Shown piece after piece: positions 1 through 6,180 of a stretch of 8,273 nt of DNA. The notes below the pieces were generated by a model that worked only from the letters and a program-made list of their open reading frames with translations, was not told the origin of the DNA and did no database searches. Each line of letters starts with the position of its first letter. Positions within the stretch are counted from its first letter, which is position 1. Position numbers and translations under genes: made by a program. The stretch covers positions 1 to 8,273 of the forward strand of contig JARFUL010000149.1 of assembly GCA_029289015.1 (NCBI GenBank), given 5' to 3'. The DNA comes from Syntrophobacteria bacterium. Lineage in GTDB: Bacteria; Desulfobacterota; Syntrophobacteria; JARFUL01.

Positions 1-726
1 CTCGAACCTCTCCAGGGAGACCTCCCTGACCCTCCTCCATATGTTGACCGCGCTCTCCTCGCCCTCTTCCAGGTTCCTGAATGCCTCCCTCGCGCCCTCG
101 GTCACCCCGGGGTTGTCCGCCTCCTCCCTCCGGGCCGCGACGTAGTGGTCCATGAACCCCTCGAGGGTGATCTTGGATATCTCGTCCCCCGAGAGCCCCC
201 TCAGCCGGTGGATGATGTAGCCGAAGGAGGTGCCCCAGTCGCCCAGGTGGTTTATGCCCACCACCTCGTAGCCGTTTGCGGCCAGGATCTTGGTGAGCGC
301 GCTGCCGATCATGGTGGAGCGGATGTGGTGAAACGCGAAGGGCTTCGCGATGTTGGGGGAGGAGTAGTCCACCACCGCTCTCTTGCCCTCGTGGTCGCGG
401 TTGAAGCCGAAGGGCCGCGTGCCCTCCTCCATTTCATTCAGGATAGCCCCCATAAGGGACTGGGGGTTGAGGGTCACGTTTACGTAACCCCCCACCTGGG
501 CCACCTTTTCCATGGGAGGGAACGGGTCAACCCTCGAGGCTATCTCCTCGGCTATCCTGTTGGGGGGCTTTTTGAACCTCTTGGCCAGCTTGAAGCAGGG
601 CAACGCATAATCGCCAAACGACGGGTCCTGCGGAACCTCTAAAAGAGCGGATATTTCATCGTCCGGCAAGCCTGTGGCACCGGAAAGGCTTTTAACAACT
701 ATGTTCTTCGCGTCTTCAACCTTCAT
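1..726 (-). CDS. argS: Arginyl-tRNA synthetase, N-terminal part (gene cut by the left window edge)
   Basis: Charges tRNA-Arg with arginine in the cytoplasm (class I aminoacyl-tRNA synthetase). The 242 visible residues start at the ATG whose complement is 724-726. Residues 1 to about 90 form the ArgS-specific N-terminal additional domain that contacts the tRNA elbow, with the family signature PQDPSFGDYALP at 32-43. The Rossmann catalytic core begins near 115: VVDYSSPNIAKPF (118-130) is followed by the HIGH-motif region, then GINHLGDWGTSFG (157-169), which is diagnostic of ArgS. The HIGH position reads AFHH (131-134), so the first His and the Gly are replaced while the last His is kept; this looks like a lineage variant because everything around it is well conserved. 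The KMSKS loop and anticodon-binding domain would lie beyond the window. It is the last visible gene of the pyk-alr-small ORF group, 40 bases downstream of the small gene. A GAGGGAGAAG stretch upstream is a plausible but distant ribosome site. Identity is secure. Confidence 0.96.
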   Translation of the reverse strand, partial: MKVEDAKNIVVKSLSGATGLPDDEISALLEVPQDPSFGDYALPCFKLAKRFKKPPNRIAEEIASRVDPFPPMEKVAQVGGYVNVTLNPQSLMGAILNEMEEGTRPFGFNRDHEGKRAVVDYSSPNIAKPFAFHHIRSTMIGSALTKILAANGYEVVGINHLGDWGTSFGYIIHRLRGLSGDEISKITLEGFMDHYVAARREEADNPGVTEGAREAFRNLEEGEESAVNIWRRVREVSLERFE

Positions 727-766
727 CTAGTGGTAGCTCTTCTCCCTCGCGGTTGGAAATAGCGGC

Positions 767-922
767 TCAACTCTCACCCTCCGCCTCTTCGGGCGAGTCC
801 TTGATGGTTAGGTCCCTGGTGTACTCGGGGCACTTGATGGGGCCGCCGGACTGGTAGGAGAATTTCTTGTTGCAGTCTGCCCGCCACGCGCCGCCCGCGC
901 AGATGGTCCTCTCTTCCTTCAT
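767..922 (-). CDS. Small cysteine-containing protein of unknown function (51 aa)
   Basis: A 51-residue protein starting at ATG (complement 920-922), only two bases after the alr stop codon, so translation is probably coupled to alr. It has three cysteines, C8, C17 and C31, in the arrangement C-x8-C-x13-C, followed by PEYTRDLTIKD and an acidic tail. The GGAWRADC and GGPIKC stretches look like conserved protein rather than random sequence. There is no signal peptide or membrane segment, and it is strongly hydrophilic, so it is probably cytoplasmic. Three Cys and no His do not make a complete zinc ribbon by themselves; metal binding would need a fourth ligand or a dimer. The reading frame stays open upstream to 1351 inside alr, but that part is Arg/Gly-rich shadow of alr, so the start at 922 is preferred. 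I do not recognise the family and assign no function. That it is a real gene is inferred from its tight spacing and its composition. Confidence 0.68.
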   Translation of the reverse strand: MKEERTICAGGAWRADCNKKFSYQSGGPIKCPEYTRDLTIKDSPEEAEGES

Positions 923-924
923 GT

Positions 925-2055
925 TTACGCCCGCCTCACCGAGCCGCCCAGGTAGACCCTCTCGTTGGTGGAGCCCACCAGGCACAGGACCTCGTAGGAT
1001 ATGGTGGACGTGAGCTCGGCTATGTCGTCCGCGCCTATGAACTCCCGGCCCATAAACCCCATGATCACCGCGTCGTCGCCCTCTATTACCCCGCGCACGT
1101 CGGTGACGTCCACCGTGGTCAGGCTCATGGAGACCCGGCCGATGATGGGCGCGCGCCTGCCCCTCACCAGCACCTCGCCCCGGTTGGTCAGGAGCCTGGA
1201 CAGGCCGTTCGCGTACCCCACGGGCAATACGGCCATCCTCGTCTCCCTCTCGGTGACGTAGGTGTTGCCGTAGCCCACGAAGGACCCCGCGTGCAGGGTC
1301 TTTACCTGGGCCACCCTGGTCTTGAGCCTCATCACCTGGCTCAGCGCGCACGCGTTGTGCATCTCTTTCGAGGGCTGGCAGCCGTAGAGGGTTATGCCGG
1401 GCCTCACCAGGGAGAGTTGGGAGGAGCCGAGGTCAATTATGCCGGCGGAGTTGGCCATGTGGAGCTCTTCGGGGTCGAGCCCCGCGTGGCGCGCGGTCTC
1501 CACCACCTCCTTGAACTTCTTGATCTGGAGGTTGGAGAACCCCTTGTCCGCCTCGTCGGAGGTGGAAAAATGGGAGCAGAGCCCGGTCACCTCGACGGTC
1601 TCGAGGGACGCGGCGAACCTGAAGAACTCCCCGGCCTCCCACCAGGGCTGGCCGAGCCTGCCCATCCCGGTATCCATCTTGAGGTGCACCCGGACCTTGG
1701 CGCCAAGAGACCTGAGGGCTTCATCCAGCCCCTTGAGGGACTCCCGGCTGTAGACCACGGGGATGACCCCGAGGCTTACGGCCTCCCCCGCGTCTTGGGG
1801 CTCCACCCCGAGGAGAACCATGATCTCCCTCTCAATCCCCGCGTCCCTGAGGGCCCGGGCCTCGGCCAGGTCGTTCACCCCGAAGTATTCCGCGCCGAGA
1901 AGGTCCAGCTCCCTGGCCACAGGGACAAGGCCGTGTCCGTACGCGTCGGCCTTGACCACGGGGGCCATCTTCACCCCGTCCGCGAGGAGCGCGCGGATGG
2001 CCCGGTAGTTCTCCCGAAGCGCGCCGAGGTCTATCTCCACCCAAGTCATACTCAT
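925..2055 (-). CDS. alr: Alanine racemase, PLP-dependent
   Basis: Interconverts L- and D-alanine, supplying D-Ala for peptidoglycan. At 376 residues it has the normal family length. An N-terminal TIM barrel carries the PLP lysine K35 in VVKADAYGHG (33-42). Other active-site residues are visible: K126 and R133 in HLKMDTGMGRLG, H162, N202/S203 in HMANSAG, R218 in RPGITLYG, the second catalytic base Y262 in GYGNTY, and Y354 in ISYEV. The C-terminal beta domain holds GRVSMSLTTVDVTDV (306-320); the residue after the conserved Met is Ser where most alanine racemases have Asp. Two ATGs, at codons 1 and 3, are both plausible starts; an AAGGAA stretch lies 13 bases before the first. The gene follows pyk after 25 bases and its TAA stop is two bases from the next start, which fits one operon. 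I see no DUF or MurF fusion. A broad-spectrum racemase is possible but less likely. Confidence 0.96.
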   Translation of the reverse strand: MSMTWVEIDLGALRENYRAIRALLADGVKMAPVVKADAYGHGLVPVARELDLLGAEYFGVNDLAEARALRDAGIEREIMVLLGVEPQDAGEAVSLGVIPVVYSRESLKGLDEALRSLGAKVRVHLKMDTGMGRLGQPWWEAGEFFRFAASLETVEVTGLCSHFSTSDEADKGFSNLQIKKFKEVVETARHAGLDPEELHMANSAGIIDLGSSQLSLVRPGITLYGCQPSKEMHNACALSQVMRLKTRVAQVKTLHAGSFVGYGNTYVTERETRMAVLPVGYANGLSRLLTNRGEVLVRGRRAPIIGRVSMSLTTVDVTDVRGVIEGDDAVIMGFMGREFIGADDIAELTSTISYEVLCLVGSTNERVYLGGSVRRA

Positions 2056-2080
2056 GGCAAAAGCCCGTTCCTTGCGTTGC

Positions 2081-3520
2081 TCACGGTACCCTCACCGCCT
2101 TGAGGGTGTTGGTGGTGCCCTTTGTGTAAAGGGGTATGCCCGCGGTTATCACCAGGAGCTGGCCTTGCTCCACAAGCCCCCGGGACTTCAGCTCCTCGGG
2201 CACGGTCTCGATGACGCGATCTTCCCGGGAGAGCTCCGGCACCAGCACCGGGCTCACGCCCCAGACCATGAGAAGCCTGCGCGCGGTCTCGGGGACCGGA
2301 GTCAGGGCCACCACCGGGGCCCTGGGCCTGAGCCGGGCCACCCTCATCGCGGTAGAGCCGGAAAAGGTGGTGGCCACGATGAGGTCGGCATTCAGGTCCT
2401 CGGCCAAGAGGCAGGCCGCGTGGCTCACCCCGTCCTCCATGCCGCGCACCTCGCTCTCCCGGTCAAGGGGCCGCTCGTCCCTGAGCTGCTCCTTCTCCGT
2501 AAAGTCTATGATCTTGGCCATCGCGCGGACCGCGTCCACGGGATAGCGGCCCGCCGCGGTCTCATCGGAGAGCATCAGGCCGTCCGCCTCGTCCAAAACT
2601 CCCCCTGCCACGTCCGCGACCTCGGCCCTGGTGGGCCTGTTGGACTCCACCATGGAGCCGAGCATCTGGGTGGCTATTATGGCCGGCTTGCCCCTCTGCC
2701 TTGCCTTTTTGAGAATCAGCTTCTGGATCAGGGGCACCCTCTCGTAGGGGATCTCCACCCCCAGGTCGCCCCTCGCGACCATCACCCCGTCCGCTACGTC
2801 GAGTATCTCGTCGAGGTTGTCCACCGCGTGGGGCTTCTCGATCTTCGCGATCACGGGGACGTCTTGACCTGCCTCTCTGATCACGGACTTCACCCTCTCG
2901 ATGTCTTCGGCCCGCCTGATAAACGACGCGGCCACCATGTCCACCCCCACCTCCGGGGTGAGCCCGAACCTGAGGTCTCGCTCGTCTTTCTCGGTGAACG
3001 AGGGGATGGATATGGAGCCCGAGGGGATGTTCACCCCCTTGCCGGGAAGGAGCACCCCCGGAAGGAGCGCGCGGCAGCGGACGCGGCCCGGGCCCTTTTC
3101 GAGGACCTCAAGCTCGAAGCTGCCGTCAGCCAGAAGGATCCTCTCCCCCGGGTCAACAGCGTCCGCAAACCCTTTGAACCCCACCACCACCTCGCCCGGC
3201 CGGCGCTCTTTTGAGGGCTCAAAGAGGTCTATCTCGTCCCCCGCGTGGACCGCGATCCCCTCCTCGGGCACGTTGGCCAGCCTGAGCTTGGGCCCGGACA
3301 GGTCCTGGAGCACGGCCACCGGCCTCCCCAGCCTCGTGGCTATCTCCCTGAGCCTGGCTATGAGGCCCGCGTGGTTTTCGTGGGTGCCGTGGGAGAAATT
3401 GAGCCTCGCGACCCGCATCCCCGCGGTGAGCAGACCTTCCAATACCTGAGCGTCCGCGCTGGCCGGACCCAGGGTGCAGATGATGGAGGTCTTCCTTTTG
3501 AAAAGGGACTTTAGCTCCAC
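2081..3520 (-). CDS. pyk: Pyruvate kinase
   Basis: Last step of glycolysis in the cytoplasm: phosphoenolpyruvate plus ADP gives pyruvate plus ATP. The 479-residue length is typical of a bacterial enzyme. The barrel begins with KTSIICTLGPAS (10-21). R39 in ARLNFSHG binds substrate, SGPKLR is at 75-80, and PGKGVNIP (159-166) marks the B-domain junction. The catalytic lysine is K226 and a metal ligand is E228, both in IAKIEKP. D252 in ARGDLGVE is the second metal ligand. ATQMLGSM and RPTRAEVADVA follow at 283-305. The loop normally read as LSGETAAG is LSDETAAG here (317-324). The allosteric C domain is complete and ends GTTNTLKAVRV; there is no extra PEP-utilising domain. The start is GTG (complement 3518-3520), chosen because an AAAGGAGGG ribosome site lies just upstream; the nearby ATG at about 3538-3540 is out of frame. 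First gene of the leftward operon, next to its own promoter. Confidence 0.97.
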   Translation of the reverse strand: MELKSLFKRKTSIICTLGPASADAQVLEGLLTAGMRVARLNFSHGTHENHAGLIARLREIATRLGRPVAVLQDLSGPKLRLANVPEEGIAVHAGDEIDLFEPSKERRPGEVVVGFKGFADAVDPGERILLADGSFELEVLEKGPGRVRCRALLPGVLLPGKGVNIPSGSISIPSFTEKDERDLRFGLTPEVGVDMVAASFIRRAEDIERVKSVIREAGQDVPVIAKIEKPHAVDNLDEILDVADGVMVARGDLGVEIPYERVPLIQKLILKKARQRGKPAIIATQMLGSMVESNRPTRAEVADVAGGVLDEADGLMLSDETAAGRYPVDAVRAMAKIIDFTEKEQLRDERPLDRESEVRGMEDGVSHAACLLAEDLNADLIVATTFSGSTAMRVARLRPRAPVVALTPVPETARRLLMVWGVSPVLVPELSREDRVIETVPEELKSRGLVEQGQLLVITAGIPLYTKGTTNTLKAVRVP

Positions 3521-3544
3521 GCTCCCCCTCCTTTACGCATCGTG

Positions 3545-3574
3545 ATATTAACAGATGGACCTTGGCAATAACAA
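3545..3574 (-). promoter_or_regulatory. Candidate sigma70-like promoter for pyk-alr-small ORF-argS
   Basis: On the minus strand, TTGTTA (complement 3569-3574) and TAATAT (complement 3545-3550) are separated by 18 bases. The -10 is five of six matches to TATAAT-type consensus when shifted variants are allowed. Transcription would begin near 3538, leaving a leader of about 18 bases that contains the strong pyk ribosome site. Inferred from base patterns only. Confidence 0.55.
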
Positions 3575-3590
3575 GGGGTTTTGCTAAAGT
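3562..3590 (+). promoter_or_regulatory. Candidate sigma70-like promoter for the DUF2065 gene
   Basis: TTGGCA (3562-3567) and TAAAGT (3585-3590) are separated by exactly 17 bases. Transcription would start near 3597, about 14 bases before the ATG at 3611. The -35 box is immediately next to the -35 box of the opposing pyk promoter, so polymerases would compete for the same face of DNA. Confidence 0.5.
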
Positions 3591-3610
3591 GACCAGGCGG
3601 TGAAAGGGGG

Positions 3611-3823
3611 ATGAATAAGGTGCTTAAGCTCTTCATAACCGCCCTGGGTCTGGCCTTCATTTTGGAAGGTCTTCCCTACTTCGCGCTGCCCCGCGGAGTG
3701 AAGGAGTGGCTGAGAAAAGCCTCCGAGATGGAAGAATCGTCCCTGAGGGCGCTGGGGTTCTGCGCGATGGCCACGGGCCTCATCCTCGTCTACCTGGCCC
3801 AAATGACCGCTTTCTTTCGCTGA
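3611..3823 (+). CDS. DUF2065 family (YjeT-like) small inner-membrane protein
   Basis: A 70-residue protein with two predicted membrane helices, about 5-22 (LKLFITALGLAFILEGLPYF region) and 46-64 (RALGFCAMATGLILVYL region), joined by a short charged loop. The pattern is a helix with LxLEGL, then P-x6-W, then a run of charged residues, then LRxxGxxxxxxGLxxxYL. It matches the DUF2065 family, whose E. coli member is YjeT. The family function is unknown. The length is close to the usual 60-70. The ATG at 3611 follows AAAGGGGG at short spacing; a GTG three codons later is an alternative start. The gene has its own promoter-like sequence upstream and an intrinsic terminator 11 bases after its stop, so it seems to be a single-gene unit between two operons. 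Family assignment is from remembered pattern, not a search. Confidence 0.82.
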   Translation: MNKVLKLFITALGLAFILEGLPYFALPRGVKEWLRKASEMEESSLRALGFCAMATGLILVYLAQMTAFFR

Positions 3824-3834
3824 AAAAGGGTTAT

Positions 3835-3857
3835 GGTCCGTTGACGGGGCCTTTTTT
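3835..3857 (+). terminator. Intrinsic terminator after the DUF2065 gene
   Basis: GGTCCG (3835-3840), loop TTGA, then CGGGGCC (3845-3851) forms a stem with one bulged or wobble position, followed directly by six T (3852-3857). An A-rich run just after the stop codon at 3821-3823 (3823-3828) pairs with the T run and could extend the hairpin. The placement, 11 bases after the stop, fits a terminator for the upstream gene. Confidence 0.7.
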
Positions 3858-3869
3858 GGGGTTTATGCT
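3841..3869 (+). promoter_or_regulatory. Candidate promoter for queA-tgt-yajC-secD-secF
   Basis: TTGACG (3841-3846, five of six matches to the -35 consensus) and TATGCT (3864-3869) are separated by 17 bases. The -35 lies inside the preceding terminator hairpin. Transcription would begin near 3876, giving a leader of about 120 bases before the queA GTG. Inferred from sequence only. Confidence 0.5.
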
Positions 3870-3885
3870 AGCATTTTGTTGAGCC

Positions 3886-3940
3886 GGGGCCAGCAGGGGC
3901 TTAGGGTATAAGCTGGGCTATCTTACACGTTTTTTGGAGG
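3886..3940 (+). promoter_or_regulatory. Possible structured leader or attenuator upstream of queA
   Basis: Within the presumed queA leader, GTATAAG (3906-3912) can pair with CTTACAC (3922-3928) with one mismatch over a nine-base loop. G plus six T (3930-3935) follow, as in an intrinsic terminator. Two other pairings use the same bases: GCTTA/TAAGC (3899-3903 with 3909-3913) and CCAGC/GCTGG (3890-3894 with 3912-3916). The two sets cannot form together, which is the layout of an attenuator. No known riboswitch consensus, including preQ1, was recognised. A GGAGG at 3936-3940 has no convincing start codon after it. Confidence 0.25.
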
Positions 3941-3996
3941 CGATAGAGGAACTTGTACGCTGACGGCCGGGAAAAGACCAAAGAGAGCGGTTCCGC

Positions 3997-5058
3997 GTGC
4001 CCGGGGGGACCGCCCCCGAGGCAGGCGACCACCTCCTTGCCAGCTACGACTACCGTCTTCCCAGAGAGCTCATCGCGCAAAGGCCCCTTGAGACGCGGGA
4101 CTCCTCCAGGCTGCTGGTGCTGAGGAGAGAGGGGGATGCCCTCGGGCACCACCGGTTCTTCGAGCTTGACCATATTCTCGACAAGAACCATATCCTGGTG
4201 ATAAACCGGACCAGGGTCCTGCCTGCGAGGCTCGCGGCCAAGAGGGCCACCGGCGCGTCGGTGGACATACTCGTGCTCGAGCCCGCGGCCCGGGGCCGGG
4301 AGCCGGTCAAGGCGCTGGCCAGGGGAAAGCTCATAGACGGGGAGACCCTGCTCCTCGAGGACGGCACCAGGCTGACCGTGGCCAGGAGAAGGGGCAAGTG
4401 GGCCTGGCTCGCGTTCCCGGAGGCCCAGACGGTTTCCCAGGTGCTCCAAAGGCTGGGGAACGCGCCCCTGCCGCCGTACATCAGGAGAAACGGAGCCTCC
4501 TTCGAGGACGACCTCGTGAGGTATCAGACGGTATACGCGCGGGAGCCGGGCTCCGTGGCCGCGCCCACCGCGGGGCTCCACTTCACCCCCGGGCTCATGG
4601 AGAAGCTCTCAGCAGGCGGAATCGAGGTGGTGGACATCACGCTCCACGTGGGGGTGGGCACGTTTCTGCCCGTGGGCACCGAAGACGTGCGCGAGCACCG
4701 GATGGAGGAGGAGGACTACTCCGTTGCCCCGGCCGCGGCCCGGGCCATAAACCGGGCTAAGGATCAGGGCAAAAGGGTCATCGCGGTGGGGACCACGGTG
4801 GTCCGGGCGCTGGAGTCACTGGCGGACGACGCGGGAAGGGTGCGGGCCGGCGCGGGAAAAACCGGGCTGTTCATATACCCGGGCCACAGGTTCCGTGTGG
4901 TTGACGGCATGGTGACCAACTTCCACCTCCCCGGCTCCACGCTCATCCTGCTCGTCGCGGCCCTTGTGGGACGAAGGAGGCTTCTTCGCGCGTACGATGA
5001 GGCCGTCGCGCTGGGCTACCGGTTCTACTCCTACGGGGACGCGATGCTCATCCTATGA
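3997..5058 (+). CDS. queA: S-adenosylmethionine:tRNA ribosyltransferase-isomerase (QueA)
   Basis: Transfers the ribosyl moiety of S-adenosylmethionine to preQ1 in tRNA, forming epoxyqueuosine at position 34; it acts after Tgt. The 353-residue length is normal. Hallmarks in order are YRLPRELIAQRP (19-30) with DSSRLLVL (35-42), LVINRTRVLPARL (67-79), GNAPLPPYIRR (154-164), YQTVYAREPGSVAAPTAGLHF (176-196), LHVGVGTF (216-223), EHRME (233-237), VGTTVVRALES (264-274), LFIYPGHRF (291-299), TNFHLPGSTL (307-316) and YRFYSYGDAML (341-351). The residue before TRV is Arg where Asp or Asn is usual. GTG at 3997 is the only usual start codon in the open frame after the TGA at 3961; ribosome-site support is weak (AAAGAGAG about 10 bases upstream), and the first 12 or so residues are poorly family-like. 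First gene of the rightward operon; tgt follows after nine bases. Confidence 0.96.
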   Translation: MPGGTAPEAGDHLLASYDYRLPRELIAQRPLETRDSSRLLVLRREGDALGHHRFFELDHILDKNHILVINRTRVLPARLAAKRATGASVDILVLEPAARGREPVKALARGKLIDGETLLLEDGTRLTVARRRGKWAWLAFPEAQTVSQVLQRLGNAPLPPYIRRNGASFEDDLVRYQTVYAREPGSVAAPTAGLHFTPGLMEKLSAGGIEVVDITLHVGVGTFLPVGTEDVREHRMEEEDYSVAPAAARAINRAKDQGKRVIAVGTTVVRALESLADDAGRVRAGAGKTGLFIYPGHRFRVVDGMVTNFHLPGSTLILLVAALVGRRRLLRAYDEAVALGYRFYSYGDAMLIL

Positions 5059-5067
5059 GGGACGCAA

Positions 5068-6177
5068 GTGTTCGAGTTTAGCGTATCCACCGAGAGCCGG
5101 GCGAGGGCGGGGCTCCTCAAGACGGGCCACGGAGAGGTGGCCACCCCGGCCTTTATGCCCGTGGGGTCCCAGGGCACGGTGAAGTCCATATCCCCGAGGG
5201 AGCTCAAAGAGCTGGGCGCTGAGATCGTCCTGGCCAACGGCTACCATCTATACCTCAGGCCCGGGGTGGAGACCGTAAGGTCCCTGGGCGGGCTCCACGG
5301 GTTCATGGGCTGGGACGGCCCCATACTCACCGACTCCGGCGGCTACCAGGTCATGAGCCTGGCGGCCAATGCAAAGGTGGAGGAGGCCGGGGTCGAGTTC
5401 CGGTCCCACCTGGACGGCTCCCTCCACTTCATCTCGCCGGAGCGCGCGGTTGAGATCCAGGAGGGGTTCATGGTGGACGTGGCCATGTGTCTGGACATCT
5501 GCACCTCCTATGACCACAGCCGAAAAGCGGTTGAGCACGCGATGGAGATCACCGTGGGGTGGGCAAAGAGGTCCCTGGCCGCGAGGAAGAGCGCCCAGAC
5601 CGCGCTCTTCGCGATAATCCAGGGGGGCGTGTTCCACGACCTGAGGGAACGGTGCATTGAGCGCCTCGGCGGGCTCGATTTCGACGGCTTCGCGCTGGGG
5701 TCGCTCTCCACGGGCGAGCCCAAGGAGACCTTGTACGAGGTGATGGGCGAGGCCCTGGATAAGATGCCCGAGCACAGGCCCCGCTACGTAATGGGGGTGG
5801 GCACTCCCGAGGACCTGGTGGAGTCGGTGGGGTTGGGCGCAGACATGTTCGACTGCGTTTTGCCCACCAGGAACGGGCGCACCGGGCAGCTCTTCACCTC
5901 CTCGGGCAAGATAAACATTAAGAACAGCCGCCACAAGGACGATGAGCGCCCGGTGGAGGAAGGATGCGGATGCTACACCTGCACCAGTTTCTCCCGGGCC
6001 TACCTGAGGCATCTTTTTATTGCGGGGGAGCTTTTGGCATATCGGCTGGCAACCTTGCACAATCTCTATTATTATATAAATCTTATGGCCCGGATTCGCG
6101 AGGCCGCAGCAAAGGGAAGCTTTGACAGTTTCAAAAAAGAGTTCTATAGAAAGCGAAATCCAAACGAGAAGGAGTAA
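5068..6177 (+). CDS. tgt: tRNA-guanine transglycosylase (bacterial type)
   Basis: Exchanges guanine-34 for preQ1 in tRNAs for Asp, Asn, His and Tyr, the step just before QueA in queuosine synthesis. The 369 residues give a normal-length TIM barrel. D89 in DSGGYQVMSL is the general acid/base, and D262 in FDCVLPTRNGR is the nucleophile. The zinc site is C300, C302 and C305 in CGCYTC plus H331 in LHNL. D143 and Q185 (IQGG) are the expected base-recognition residues. Two recognition loops differ from common bacterial forms: LDICTSYD (142-149) where D-E-C-T-P-Y-P is usual, and GSLSTGEPKE (211-220) where GGLAVGEPKE is usual. GTG at 5068 is the start, with GAGGGA upstream near the queA stop. Spacing to queA is 9 bases and to yajC is 3 bases. 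Adjacency to queA favours preQ1 as substrate, although the altered loop could affect base choice. Confidence 0.96.
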   Translation: MFEFSVSTESRARAGLLKTGHGEVATPAFMPVGSQGTVKSISPRELKELGAEIVLANGYHLYLRPGVETVRSLGGLHGFMGWDGPILTDSGGYQVMSLAANAKVEEAGVEFRSHLDGSLHFISPERAVEIQEGFMVDVAMCLDICTSYDHSRKAVEHAMEITVGWAKRSLAARKSAQTALFAIIQGGVFHDLRERCIERLGGLDFDGFALGSLSTGEPKETLYEVMGEALDKMPEHRPRYVMGVGTPEDLVESVGLGADMFDCVLPTRNGRTGQLFTSSGKINIKNSRHKDDERPVEEGCGCYTCTSFSRAYLRHLFIAGELLAYRLATLHNLYYYINLMARIREAAAKGSFDSFKKEFYRKRNPNEKE

Positions 6178-6180
6178 CGG

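Noticed and set aside
923..1351. N-terminal extension of the small Cys protein into alr
   Set aside because: The extension is the +1-type shadow of alr, full of Arg, Gly and His. The ATG at 922 just after the alr stop gives the sensible protein.
2054..3214. Long plus-strand open frame (386 codons) opposite pyk
   Set aside because: It is antisense to a fully motif-supported pyruvate kinase, is rich in His, Gly, Pro and Arg, and has no recognisable domain. Typical GC-rich shadow.
3870..3996. preQ1 riboswitch before queA
   Set aside because: Considered because of the gene's pathway. I could not find the compact hairpin plus A-rich tail pseudoknot of preQ1-I or the other known preQ1 classes; only generic hairpins are seen.
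3936..3996. Tiny gene after the GGAGG at 3936-3940
   Set aside because: No ATG or GTG follows at a usable distance; the TTG at 3953 opens a frame that only shadows queA.
3901..4581. Minus-strand open frame covering the queA leader and start
   Set aside because: Antisense shadow of queA without any domain or ribosome site.
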